A stretch of 64,000 bases of DNA from Planctomycetota bacterium (GTDB taxonomy: Bacteria; Planctomycetota; PUPC01; JACPCR01): positions 1 to 64,000 of the forward strand of contig JAQBXN010000007.1 in assembly GCA_027625095.1 (NCBI GenBank). The letters are read 5' to 3'. Numbering within the stretch: position 1 is the first letter of the stretch; each line of letters starts with the position of its first letter. The translations under genes were made by a program, and so were the position numbers. Shown here in pieces: positions 33,080-41,313 of this stretch. The notes under the pieces were generated by a model. It ran no database searches. It had not been told where the DNA came from and was given only the letters and a program-made list of their open reading frames with translations.

Positions 33080-34630
33080 TCAGCTTCTTCCGACCACCCG
33101 GCCGGCACTGCCGTTCACAAGTTCTCCTTTTTCCAACGCCAGTTTGCCATTCACCAGAACATATTCAATGCCCTGGCAAAGTTGCGTTCCATCCTCAAAG
33201 GTCGCCTTGTCGATGAGATTGTCTTCGTCAAAGACGACGATATCTGCAGCCATTCCTTCACGAATGATGCCCCGATCTGCCAGGCCATAACGGGTAGCGG
33301 GAAAGCTCGTCATCCTTCGGATGGCGTCTTCCAGGGTCAGCCAGCCTTTCTGCTTTGTGGTCAGTGCGATGAAACGAGGGAACGTGCCGTAGCCTCGGGG
33401 ATGCGGCCGGCCAGATTTGAATATGCCATCTGAACAAACCATGTGATATGGATGTGTCAGGGCGGTCTTCAAGATGTTTTCATCGTGCCAGTGAAAGACC
33501 ATCAGGATCTGAAGCTCGTGCTCGACCAGTAGGTCGCTCATAAAATCGGTGAGATCTTTGCCGCTTTCGGCCACGGCATCGAACAGGGATTTCCCCAGGA
33601 GCTCATGGTCTCCACCCGCTCCGAGGATTGAGAAGATAACGTCCCTCGTGTCGTATCCCCGGTCTTCAAAAAAGTTATTCATCTGCGGGCGGTAGCGGTC
33701 CCGCTCATCCGGATCGCCGACCCGTCTCAGTACTTCCTCGGGCGTCCCCGTCTGAACCCACTTCGGAAAGCAGTAAATCAGGTGCGTTGAACCGGCCTTA
33801 TAAGGATAGGCATCAAAAGTGACATCGATGCCCCGCTCCCGTGCGTCTTCAAGAGGCTTATAAAACTCAGGCAGCCCAAACAGGTGCGAATAGTGAACAG
33901 GAATTTCGGCCTCTTGTGCGATGCGAAAAACCTCGTTGCTCGAATTTTCAAAATGCACTCCGTAGCCGCGGATGTGTGATGAATATACTCCGCCATATTC
34001 ACGAACCACTTTGCAAAGCTCGATCAGTTCCTCGGTCGTTCCGTGTGCTGACGGATAGTATTCAAGTCCGGTCTGGATCCCGGTCGCACCGTCCTCCATG
34101 ACCTGGCGTGTCAGGTCCTTCATCTTTTCGAGTTCTGCTTCCGTTGCGGGACGTCCCTCCCACCCGACCGCTTCAGCACGGATGGCGTTGTAGGCCACTT
34201 GCGGCACAACGTTGAGTGGACACTTTTCATGAAAGTGCGACAGGTATTCCGCGTAGCTTCTCCATTCCCAGCCTACGTCGGGCACCCCATAAAAAATCGA
34301 TAGATACTTTCTGGTTTCTTCCAGCCGTTCAGTAGAGAGCGGGGCGTAACTCATTCCGTCCGGGGAGAGCAGGTCTGTGGTCACGCCCTGCGTCAACCTT
34401 GGCACTGCGGCCTCGCCGGTCATGATGGCGAGCTCAGAATGCACGTGGACATCAATGAATCCGGGGCACAGCACCTTGCCCTTGGCATCGATACGACGCC
34501 CGGCATTCGCCTCAGTCAGTTTTCCGATGGCTTTTATCCGATCTCCTGCAACGCCTACATCCGCCAGAAACCAGGCACAGCCGGTGCCGTCTACGACTTT
34601 TGCATTTTCGAATATGAAATCGAAGTTCAT
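33080..34630 (-). CDS. N-acyl-D-amino-acid deacylase / D-aminoacylase family amidohydrolase
   Basis: 516 aa from ATG 34630 (the frame is open 20 codons further but without a good start). Metal-dependent amidohydrolase: FDFIFENAKVVDGTG and GKVLCPGFIDVHVHSE at the N-terminus with the His-x-His metal ligands, then GATGIQTGLEYYPS, YSSHIRGYG and PVHYSHLFG carrying further ligands, and the C-terminal IREGMAADIVVFDEDNLIDKATFE sandwich. This group hydrolyses N-acyl-D-amino acids, or in relatives D-glutamate derivatives and dipeptides, so the substrate is a family-level inference. Directly downstream of the sialidase gene on the same strand (62 bp), which suggests an operon with it. Confidence 0.92.
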   Translation of the reverse strand: MNFDFIFENAKVVDGTGCAWFLADVGVAGDRIKAIGKLTEANAGRRIDAKGKVLCPGFIDVHVHSELAIMTGEAAVPRLTQGVTTDLLSPDGMSYAPLSTERLEETRKYLSIFYGVPDVGWEWRSYAEYLSHFHEKCPLNVVPQVAYNAIRAEAVGWEGRPATEAELEKMKDLTRQVMEDGATGIQTGLEYYPSAHGTTEELIELCKVVREYGGVYSSHIRGYGVHFENSSNEVFRIAQEAEIPVHYSHLFGLPEFYKPLEDARERGIDVTFDAYPYKAGSTHLIYCFPKWVQTGTPEEVLRRVGDPDERDRYRPQMNNFFEDRGYDTRDVIFSILGAGGDHELLGKSLFDAVAESGKDLTDFMSDLLVEHELQILMVFHWHDENILKTALTHPYHMVCSDGIFKSGRPHPRGYGTFPRFIALTTKQKGWLTLEDAIRRMTSFPATRYGLADRGIIREGMAADIVVFDEDNLIDKATFEDGTQLCQGIEYVLVNGKLALEKGELVNGSAGRVVGRS

Positions 34631-34692
34631 GATAGCCTCAAGGTTGGTGGGTTGGCAGCGAGCCGACGTCTGCATCGGCCGAAGACCCACTC

Positions 34693-36363
34693 TTAAGGCG
34701 TCTCGCCCTTCCCTTCAAGCCATTCGATGCTGAACGGCACGAAACTGATCTTCTTGTAATCGTCCCTTTCGAAGAGCAAACCCAGGCGGCCGTCAGGAAG
34801 TTTTGTCAGATTTGAATACGCTGAAGAACTTTCATAAATCAGCCGACTGACTGGCCACGACTTTCCCTCGTCGTAGCTGACACGAACAGTCATATGATCC
34901 CGGCCTTTCGATGCAGGATTAGAAAACAGGATGCGGCTCCTCCCATCCTCCGGCCAACTGTAACGGAGGATGCTGGCCTGGCAGACAGGCTCGATGAGTT
35001 CTGCGTGAAGTGTGACTTCGGACCAGGTAAGTCCGCCATCCTTGCTCGTCGCAACCGCACGACGATTTTTCCCATGATACGAACGCATGTTCTGCATCAC
35101 AGAACCATCGGGTAATTCCACGACCGTCGATTCATTCGTACGGTTTTCATGAACCCCACCGATAGTCCATGTCGTTCCGTGATCATCGGAGTAGAGAACA
35201 TGACTGTGGTAGGTGCTGCCGTCGCTCTTGCCACCATCAAATACTGACTGGTTTGCAGGTATCACAAGTCGCCCCTTGTGTTCACCACGCTCGAGTTGAA
35301 TCCCGTGTACCGGGCCAGTGGCGTACCAGCGCCAATTTTCTTTGCGGCAGAACGGAAGCTCAGCCGGTGCTGACCAGGTCTTGCCATCGTCATCAGATTT
35401 ACAGACGAACGGCTTCCTGGGGAACTTGCTCTTGCCGGATTTGATCGCGCCCTCATGGTCACTGCCAAGATTCCAGGTGAGCAGAAGCCAGATGGCGCCG
35501 TTCGACTGGTCCACAACCGGACAAGGGTTTCCGGAAGTGTTGCCTTCGTCATCCCACACCACCTGCAGCGGCGACCAGGTCTTGCCTCCGTCTTCTGATC
35601 GCTTCAGTACCGTGTCAATATCGCCTGCGTCGCCACCGCCAGACTTCCGCCCTTCACAGAAAGCCAGGATGGTGCCCTGCTTCGTCACTGTCATCACAGG
35701 GATCCGGAAGGTGTGATAGCCTTCCCCACCGGCATTGAACACATCGATCATTCCTTCCATCAGTTTGGGCGGTTCCATCAGGTCTCCCTCAAGAGTGAAT
35801 TCAAACACATGCATCGTCGCTCTATGTGGTCTCAAGGCAATCTCGCCGAGCGGCTGCCCCGAATCTTTGATCGCGTATATCAGGGTACCGTCGATGCTGA
35901 AAGAGATCCGGCCATCTTTTCTGACCATCTCGAGCACGAACGGTGTATTGCCCCGGATAGGGTTCTCAGCCTCAAGAAAGGTGAGTTTTGAAAACAGCGG
36001 CCCCTCTACGAACAGCTTCTTCCCGCTGCCATCAAAGCCAAAGTGGCTACTTCCTCCAAATACAATCGAAGCTGCGGTACTATCGAGCTGGGTAAGTGAA
36101 ATCTTCGCGCGAATCCGAGCTTCCCATCTGCCAATTGATTTTGAAGATTTCAGTAAGAGGCCGCGCCCCGAGCCTTCAAGGGTGCCGTTAGATTTTTTCC
36201 AGCCGGAGAAGTTCAGAGCCGGATCCGGGATGCCATCATGAACGGCCACGAAAGAGGTCTCTGCGTCCGAGACCTGCAAAGCGGTACAGAAGGCGCAGAG
36301 TGCGATCGCTAAACGGCCCTCTCTCCTTTGCTTCGTACTTCTCTTCGTCATAGCTACGTCCAT
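34693..36363 (-). CDS. secreted exo-alpha-sialidase (GH33)
   Basis: 556 aa with signal peptide (basic start, then LAIALCAFCTALQVSDA). Residues ~35-190 are a LamG-like beta-sandwich. The catalytic six-bladed propeller follows: FRIPVMTVTKQGTILAFCEGR holds the first Arg of the triad, GDIDTVLKRSEDGGKTWSP supplies the catalytic Asp and an Asp box, and KSDDDGKTWSA and SKDGGLTWSE are further Asp boxes. ENRTNESTVVELPDG and RILFSNPA give the other arginines, and SAYSNLTKLPDGRLGLLFERD gives the Tyr/Glu pair. All expected catalytic residues appear present, so this is the best-supported true sialidase in the window. ATG at 36351 (M5) is an alternative start. Confidence 0.92.
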   Translation of the reverse strand: MDVAMTKRSTKQRREGRLAIALCAFCTALQVSDAETSFVAVHDGIPDPALNFSGWKKSNGTLEGSGRGLLLKSSKSIGRWEARIRAKISLTQLDSTAASIVFGGSSHFGFDGSGKKLFVEGPLFSKLTFLEAENPIRGNTPFVLEMVRKDGRISFSIDGTLIYAIKDSGQPLGEIALRPHRATMHVFEFTLEGDLMEPPKLMEGMIDVFNAGGEGYHTFRIPVMTVTKQGTILAFCEGRKSGGGDAGDIDTVLKRSEDGGKTWSPLQVVWDDEGNTSGNPCPVVDQSNGAIWLLLTWNLGSDHEGAIKSGKSKFPRKPFVCKSDDDGKTWSAPAELPFCRKENWRWYATGPVHGIQLERGEHKGRLVIPANQSVFDGGKSDGSTYHSHVLYSDDHGTTWTIGGVHENRTNESTVVELPDGSVMQNMRSYHGKNRRAVATSKDGGLTWSEVTLHAELIEPVCQASILRYSWPEDGRSRILFSNPASKGRDHMTVRVSYDEGKSWPVSRLIYESSSAYSNLTKLPDGRLGLLFERDDYKKISFVPFSIEWLEGKGETP

Positions 36364-36442
36364 TCTGCAGCCCGGTACAGGTAACTCTGCTCTCTAAAAT
36401 CCGAAAGCCCGAAATTTCATCACCCCACACTTTGAGCCGTTC

Positions 36443-37468
36443 TTACCAATTCACCTCAATCCTTTCACCCCGGCCTGCAGACTCGACCGCGCCGAAGACC
36501 ATTGCGACGCTGCGGATGTTATCGCCGCACCAGGTTTCCGGCTGACCTCCCTCCCAGATGGCTGTCACGAATCGCGCCAATGAGCCACCGAGGCCTTCCG
36601 GGCCTACCTCTGGTCTTGCTATTTCAACCAGTTCCTTTGGACGTGTGAAACCCTCTTTCGCCCCAGTCAGGATTTCGGCAGTCAAGACGTCGGCGCCGTC
36701 CCAGATGATCGTTCCTTTGTCGCCGATGATACGCCAGTGGCCGTTCCAATTCGTGTTATGGCCTTCAGCGCACCAGCTTCCGCGATAGGTGAAGACGATC
36801 CCTTCCGTCATTTCGAATATGGCAGTGGTTGCGACATCGCCTTTGTACCAACTTCCATGTGGGTTGTACTCGAGACAATAAACCGCCTGCGGGTCGACAC
36901 CCGTGACGCAACGCAGCATGTCAAAGTGGTGGATCGACATATCCAGCAAGAGCGGATGATCCATCTCGTCCCTGAACCCCCCGAAGTGGGCTCCGATATA
37001 AAAATCGATATTGGCTGCGGTGACCTTTCCGATCAGGCCGTCCTGAATAGCTTTTCGAATCGCACGAACTGATTTCGCCCAGCGATAGTTCTGGCTGACC
37101 ATATATATCTTTCCAGCCTTTTCAGCGGCCCGAACCATTTCCTGCGCGTTTGGCAGCGAGTCGGAAAGCGGCTTCTCTCCGATGACGTGGCATCCCGCGG
37201 CCAGTGCGGTAAGTGTGACCTCCTTGTGCGCGGCAGGAATGGTGACGTCTACGACCGCGTCCGGCTGATATTTTTCCAGTGCGGCATGCATATCGGTACC
37301 CGCGTTCTCGGCACCAATCCCGACCTTCTCAGCCGCTGCCCGCGCGGCCTCTTCCCGCAAATCAACTACGCCGACAATGTCGACGTCTTCACAACTCTTC
37401 AAAGTGTTCAACCACCCCTGCCCCATACCGCCTAAGCCGACCTGTATCACTCTAATTCTTTCGCTCAT
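36443..37468 (-). CDS. Gfo/Idh/MocA family oxidoreductase
   Basis: 341 aa from ATG 37468; the 29 upstream codons are open but unlike the family. NAD(P)-binding Rossmann motif IRVIQVGLGGMGQGWLNTL at the N-terminus, then AAGCHVIGEKPLSDSLPNAQEMVRAAEKAGKIYMVSQNYRWA with the conserved Glu-Lys-Pro, and a C-terminal beta-sheet domain including FRDEMDHPLLLDMSIHHFDMLRCVTG. The His-x-x-Asp segment (HHFDML) matches the catalytic pair. Members oxidise sugars, inositols or their epimers. Position 80 bp upstream of the sialidase on the same strand fits a role in handling released sugars. Confidence 0.94.
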   Translation of the reverse strand: MSERIRVIQVGLGGMGQGWLNTLKSCEDVDIVGVVDLREEAARAAAEKVGIGAENAGTDMHAALEKYQPDAVVDVTIPAAHKEVTLTALAAGCHVIGEKPLSDSLPNAQEMVRAAEKAGKIYMVSQNYRWAKSVRAIRKAIQDGLIGKVTAANIDFYIGAHFGGFRDEMDHPLLLDMSIHHFDMLRCVTGVDPQAVYCLEYNPHGSWYKGDVATTAIFEMTEGIVFTYRGSWCAEGHNTNWNGHWRIIGDKGTIIWDGADVLTAEILTGAKEGFTRPKELVEIARPEVGPEGLGGSLARFVTAIWEGGQPETWCGDNIRSVAMVFGAVESAGRGERIEVNW

Positions 37469-37638
37469 ATCGTTTTCTCTGTGTTGTTGCCCCGACGCTT
37501 CGCGGCGGGTTGAAGATGAGGCGGGGTATCGTATCGACTGACATAGGTGCGGCAATCGTGTGAGGATGCGAGGATAGGTACTGGATCCTCGATGCTGCGA
37601 AGACTGGCGAATAGATCCAACCGGCCCTATCGCTCAGA

Positions 37639-37668
37639 ACTTACTCATTACTCAATACTTCATTACTT
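37639..37668. repeat. short TTACTCATTACT-type repeat
   Basis: Three near-tandem units of ACTCATTACT/CTTCATTACT in the 269-bp gap between the Gfo/Idh and class IV aminotransferase genes. A similar TAATGAGTAATGAGTAA stretch follows the sulfatase stop at 47828, and TCACTCATCACTCACT precedes the TMTC-like gene. The rest of this gap shows no gene. Confidence 0.4.
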
Positions 37669-37737
37669 CCGAATCATTCGAACTGGCGACCCTCCCGGCT
37701 ATGATTCCCGGCCACGCAACCAACCCGGCACACCAAG

Positions 37738-38592
37738 ATGCTTATCAATTTCAATGGAGAATTACTACAACCTGGTGAGGCGAAAGTATCTGTCCTCGAC
37801 CACGGCTTTCTGTTTGGCGATAGCGTTTACGATGTCATTCGCACGGTAAATGGACGCTTGTTCACAGCGGAAGAGCATCTAGCCCGATTGAGGAGTTCCG
37901 CTGCGGCCATTCGACTCGAAATCCCGCTCACGAATGAGGAACTCCTCCAGGAAATGAATCGAAGCCACACGGCTTCTGGGAATTCCGAGTCCTACATCCG
38001 CATTGTGATTACTCGTGGCGAAGGTGAAATTGATCTGCATCCAAGAAGCTGTCCTAAACCGAACTGGATGATGTTTGTATTGCCGCTCCACAAGTGGCCG
38101 GCTGAGTGGTACACCTCCGGCATAAAGGTGGCACTGGTTGGCATCCATCGAAATCCTTCCACTGCTCTTAGCCCGAAAATCAAATCGGGTAATTATCTGA
38201 ACAACGTCATTGCCCGGATGCAGGCGGCCGATGAAGGGGCCGTCGAAGGCATCATGTTAAACCCTGAAGGCTGGGTGACCGAAGGAACCACGAGCAACAT
38301 CTGGATAGTCAAAGATGGCCAGGCCAGAACGCCCGCGCTTCGATGCGGCCTTCTTCCAGGTGTCACCAGGGCCCTGGTCCTTGAGCTCGCAACTACGGAC
38401 GGTATCGCTGTCGATGAATGTGAGATTTCAAAAAACGAACTGCTCGATGCCGATGAGGCATTCATTACCAGCACCACAAAGGGAGTCGTTCCGGTGCGAC
38501 TCATTGGCCGGGAGCTTGTCGGGGACGGCAGGCCGGGCCCGATAACGAAGAGGCTGGAACAACTCTTGAGAGATCGAGAACAGGCGAACTGA
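37738..38592 (+). CDS. class IV aminotransferase (branched-chain or D-amino-acid type)
   Basis: 284 aa, fold-type IV PLP enzyme. N-terminus MLINFNGELLQPGEAKVSVLDHGFLFGDSVYDVIRT is characteristic. The Schiff-base Lys is in LSPKIKSGNYLNNVIARMQA, followed by EGIMLNPEGWVTEGTTSNIWIVKDG and LPGVTRALVLELA. Sequence features do not separate branched-chain aminotransferase, D-amino-acid transaminase and aminodeoxychorismate lyase. The stop is only 2 bp before aroB, implying co-transcription with aromatic amino acid synthesis. No strong Shine-Dalgarno before the ATG. Confidence 0.93.
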   Translation: MLINFNGELLQPGEAKVSVLDHGFLFGDSVYDVIRTVNGRLFTAEEHLARLRSSAAAIRLEIPLTNEELLQEMNRSHTASGNSESYIRIVITRGEGEIDLHPRSCPKPNWMMFVLPLHKWPAEWYTSGIKVALVGIHRNPSTALSPKIKSGNYLNNVIARMQAADEGAVEGIMLNPEGWVTEGTTSNIWIVKDGQARTPALRCGLLPGVTRALVLELATTDGIAVDECEISKNELLDADEAFITSTTKGVVPVRLIGRELVGDGRPGPITKRLEQLLRDREQAN

Positions 38593-38594
38593 TC

Positions 38595-39677
38595 ATGCGA
38601 ACCATTCAAGTAAAGACGCCAAGCAAATCGTATGAAATCATCGTCCAGTGGGGCGGCCTGAATCAGATTGGGGGATGGATCGCCAAATCGCTGCCTCCAT
38701 CCAGGGCCGCCCTGTTAACCGATGAAAATGTCTGGCGGATCCACGGCGAGCTGGTGGAGGCATCCATTCGAAAAGCAGGCTTCGATTTGACGGTCATCGT
38801 AAGGCCGCCCGGCGAAAGCCAGAAGTGCATGACTGCCGTATCCGAGATCTATGATTCACTTGTTGAAGGAAAACTAGACCGGCAGTCCGCGCTCATAGCA
38901 TTCGGCGGCGGCGTCGTTGGTGATCTTGGTGGCTTTGTTGCTTCAACCTACCTGCGTGGAATTCCGTTCATTCAGGTGCCAACCACACTGCTCGCCCAGG
39001 TGGACAGCTCAGTCGGAGGCAAGGTAGGCGTGAACCACCCGCTGGGCAAGAACCTCATCGGTTCGTTTTACCAGCCGGAGAGCGTCCTCATCGACCCAGC
39101 GGTGCTGTGCTCTCTCCCACAGGCGGACCTCATCTCAGGGCTTGCCGAAGTAATCAAATATGGGGTGATTCGCGATCCCGAGCTGTGGACTTATCTCGTC
39201 GAACATCGTGAAAAGATTTTGAGCCATTTGCAGGAGGAACTCGAGCACATCATCGCCGTCTCGTGCCAGGTCAAGGCAGACGTTGTCTCCGAAGATGAGA
39301 AGGAAGGGGGCCTGCGAATGATCCTTAATTACGGTCACACCATCGGCCACGCACTGGAAGCTACCCAGGGGTACGGCAGCTACAGGCATGGTGAAGTCGT
39401 TGCCATCGGAATGGTCGCCGCCGCTATGCTGAGTGAAAAGATGGGGCTTGCATCAAGGGGACTGGTCGAAGATCACCGAAGGCTTATTGGTGCATACGGA
39501 CTGCCTGTGGGATGTAAGGTCAAGAATCCTGATCAGATATTGTCAGTGATGTACAACGACAAGAAGGCGCTTCGAGGCAGACTACGATTCATCCTCGCCT
39601 CGGAAATCGGCAAGGTGGACCTCACCGATGAAGTGACGGACAAACTGGTGAGGGAAATTTTGGGTGAACTTGGATGA
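38595..39677 (+). CDS. aroB: 3-dehydroquinate synthase
   Basis: 360 aa, normal for AroB, second step of the shikimate pathway (DAHP to 3-dehydroquinate, NAD and metal dependent). Visible motifs: GGGVVGDLGGFVASTYLRGIPFIQVPTTLLAQVDSSVGGKVGVNHPLGKNLIGSFYQP, the metal-binding Glu in SGLAEVIKYG, and His ligands in LNYGHTIGHALE and YRHGEVVAIGM. Translationally coupled behind the aminotransferase (2-bp gap). Confidence 0.97.
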   Translation: MRTIQVKTPSKSYEIIVQWGGLNQIGGWIAKSLPPSRAALLTDENVWRIHGELVEASIRKAGFDLTVIVRPPGESQKCMTAVSEIYDSLVEGKLDRQSALIAFGGGVVGDLGGFVASTYLRGIPFIQVPTTLLAQVDSSVGGKVGVNHPLGKNLIGSFYQPESVLIDPAVLCSLPQADLISGLAEVIKYGVIRDPELWTYLVEHREKILSHLQEELEHIIAVSCQVKADVVSEDEKEGGLRMILNYGHTIGHALEATQGYGSYRHGEVVAIGMVAAAMLSEKMGLASRGLVEDHRRLIGAYGLPVGCKVKNPDQILSVMYNDKKALRGRLRFILASEIGKVDLTDEVTDKLVREILGELG

Positions 39678-39780
39678 AGAAGAACAGGTCCGGTTTGATC
39701 TCATGCTTTCAATCTTGCTTGTAACTGTCCAGGGCCGAATCTTTCTTACTTTTAATCCTGCTGAGAGTGAAAGAAAAGCG

Positions 39781-40878
39781 ATGGAAAACCTCGTCGATCT
39801 CGTAACCCTTAACATGACCATTGGGGTGGGCTCGGTCATCTATCGGCGGTTATTGGAATTCTTTGAAACGCCTTCCGCTATCCTCGACGCTTCGGAACGA
39901 GATCTTCAGCAGGTGCAGGGCGTATCCGGCAAGCTGTCTGCCTCTATCAAGAGTATGAGCAGAAGCATGGGCGAAGATGAGATCGCCTTTGCGGAATCGC
40001 TCAGCGTGGGAATTATTACCCAGGAGAGTCCCCAATATCCGCAGTCACTCCTATCGATCCATGACCCGCCAATCGTGCTTTACGTCCGTGGAGAATGTAA
40101 GGAACAAGATGCTCTTGCAATCGGGATAGTCGGATCGAGAAGGTGTTCGCATTATGGCCGTATCCAGGCCGAACGATTCGGCAGCGATCTGGCCAGGATG
40201 GGATTCACAATCATCAGCGGGCTGGCACAGGGCATCGACACTTCAGCCCATCAGGGCGCGCTGAAAGTGAAGGGACGAACTATTGCTGTTCTGGGGAACG
40301 GTCTCTCTCACGTTTACCCAACCCAGAACGCTCAGCTTGCGCAGGAAGTCGCGGACAACGGAGCGGTCATCTCAGAATTCCCCATGAAAACGCGGGTCGA
40401 CGCGAGACATTTTCCTCAGCGGAATCGTCTGATAAGCGGGCTCTCTCTGGGCGTCATGGTGGTCGAGGCGAGCAAGCAGAGCGGCACTCTCATCACTGCG
40501 AATTTTGCCCTCGAACAGGGTCGCGAAGTCTTTGCGCTTCCCGGGCGCGTGGACAATCCAACCAGTTCCGGAACTCACATGCTGATCCAGCAGGGCGCCA
40601 AACTGGTTACCTCCCCCGCCGATGTCGTGGACGAATTGGGCCCGCTGGCCAATGTGATCCAGCCACTTGGAGAAGAGGCAGTCACCGACCCTCGTGCGCT
40701 GACTCTCAACAGCCGTGAACGCCAGATCTACGAGACCCTCAGCCACGACCCCCTTCAAGTGGACGACATCATTCGAATGACCGGAATCCCTGCTCCCAAT
40801 GTGCTGAGCACACTTACGATTCTTGAAGTCCGCCGTCTCGTGAAGCAGCTCGCTGGGAAGAGATTTGTAAAAGCGTAG
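39781..40878 (+). CDS. dprA: DNA-processing protein DprA (Smf)
   Basis: 365 aa from ATG 39781; the frame is open from 39664, overlapping aroB, but that extension is not family-like. DprA binds incoming single-stranded DNA and loads RecA during natural transformation. The Rossmann-like core is clear: IGIVGSRRCSHYGRIQAERFGSDLARMGFTIISGLAQGIDTSAHQGAL, TIAVLGNGLSHVYP, FPQRNRLISGLSLGVMVVEAS, SGTLITANFALEQGREVFALPG. An N-terminal helix-hairpin-helix-like segment and a C-terminal winged helix (~290-365) complete it. Follows aroB by about 100 bp. Confidence 0.97.
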   Translation: MENLVDLVTLNMTIGVGSVIYRRLLEFFETPSAILDASERDLQQVQGVSGKLSASIKSMSRSMGEDEIAFAESLSVGIITQESPQYPQSLLSIHDPPIVLYVRGECKEQDALAIGIVGSRRCSHYGRIQAERFGSDLARMGFTIISGLAQGIDTSAHQGALKVKGRTIAVLGNGLSHVYPTQNAQLAQEVADNGAVISEFPMKTRVDARHFPQRNRLISGLSLGVMVVEASKQSGTLITANFALEQGREVFALPGRVDNPTSSGTHMLIQQGAKLVTSPADVVDELGPLANVIQPLGEEAVTDPRALTLNSRERQIYETLSHDPLQVDDIIRMTGIPAPNVLSTLTILEVRRLVKQLAGKRFVKA

Positions 40879-40942
40879 GCACGTCTAGCTCCAACACTGT
40901 TCAGTAAAACCCAACATGACCTTGGGTACTGTTGATTTAAGG

Positions 40943-41103
40943 ATGCCACCGGTTTGCCCGGTGGAGATTCACGTTTTTTTCTCGCGAGCATTGGGTTTGT
41001 CAGTTTGGATGCCACCGGATTGCCCAGTGGCATCTCCTGAATGAATCCTAACCTGCGCGAGAAAAGAGCGTGATAACTCCACTGGGCAAGCCAGTGGCAT
41101 CTC
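40943..41103. repeat. cluster of three GATGCCACYGG-type hairpin repeats
   Basis: Three related hairpins in the 435-bp gap between convergent dprA and the AddB-like gene. Copy 1 is 40946-40964 (CCACCGG/CCGGTGG), copy 2 is 41008-41034 (GATGCCAC.GG/CC.GTGGCATC) and copy 3 is 41079-41097 (CCACTGG/CCAGTGG). Copies 2 and 3 are followed by CATCTC and the units are separated by CTCGCGAG-like sequence. Loops are TTTGC, ATTGC or GCAAG, i.e. alternating orientation, as in REP/BIME clusters. A T7 run at 40974 follows copy 1. The remainder of the gap (41104-41313) shows nothing. Confidence 0.7.
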
Positions 41104-41313
41104 GCGACAGCAAGGAACTGATTAAACCTGCAGTCCCCAAGCTGGCGGGGGCCGTATCCCATTCTCACACGCTCTTAACTTCGAGAACTCATTCACTCGT
41201 GAGCAGGCTCACAGGTGTATCGGGCTCTGTGAGCAATCCGGGTAACGACAGGAATCGCGTCCAGAGGATAGAAATTCGAAAGTAAAGATTAAGATTACAT
41301 AAACTGCCCCACC

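Noticed and set aside
34693..36363. Sialic acid catabolic operon (nan genes)
   Set aside because: The neighbours are a D-aminoacylase-like hydrolase and a Gfo/Idh oxidoreductase; no nanA, nanK or nanE was recognised in the window.
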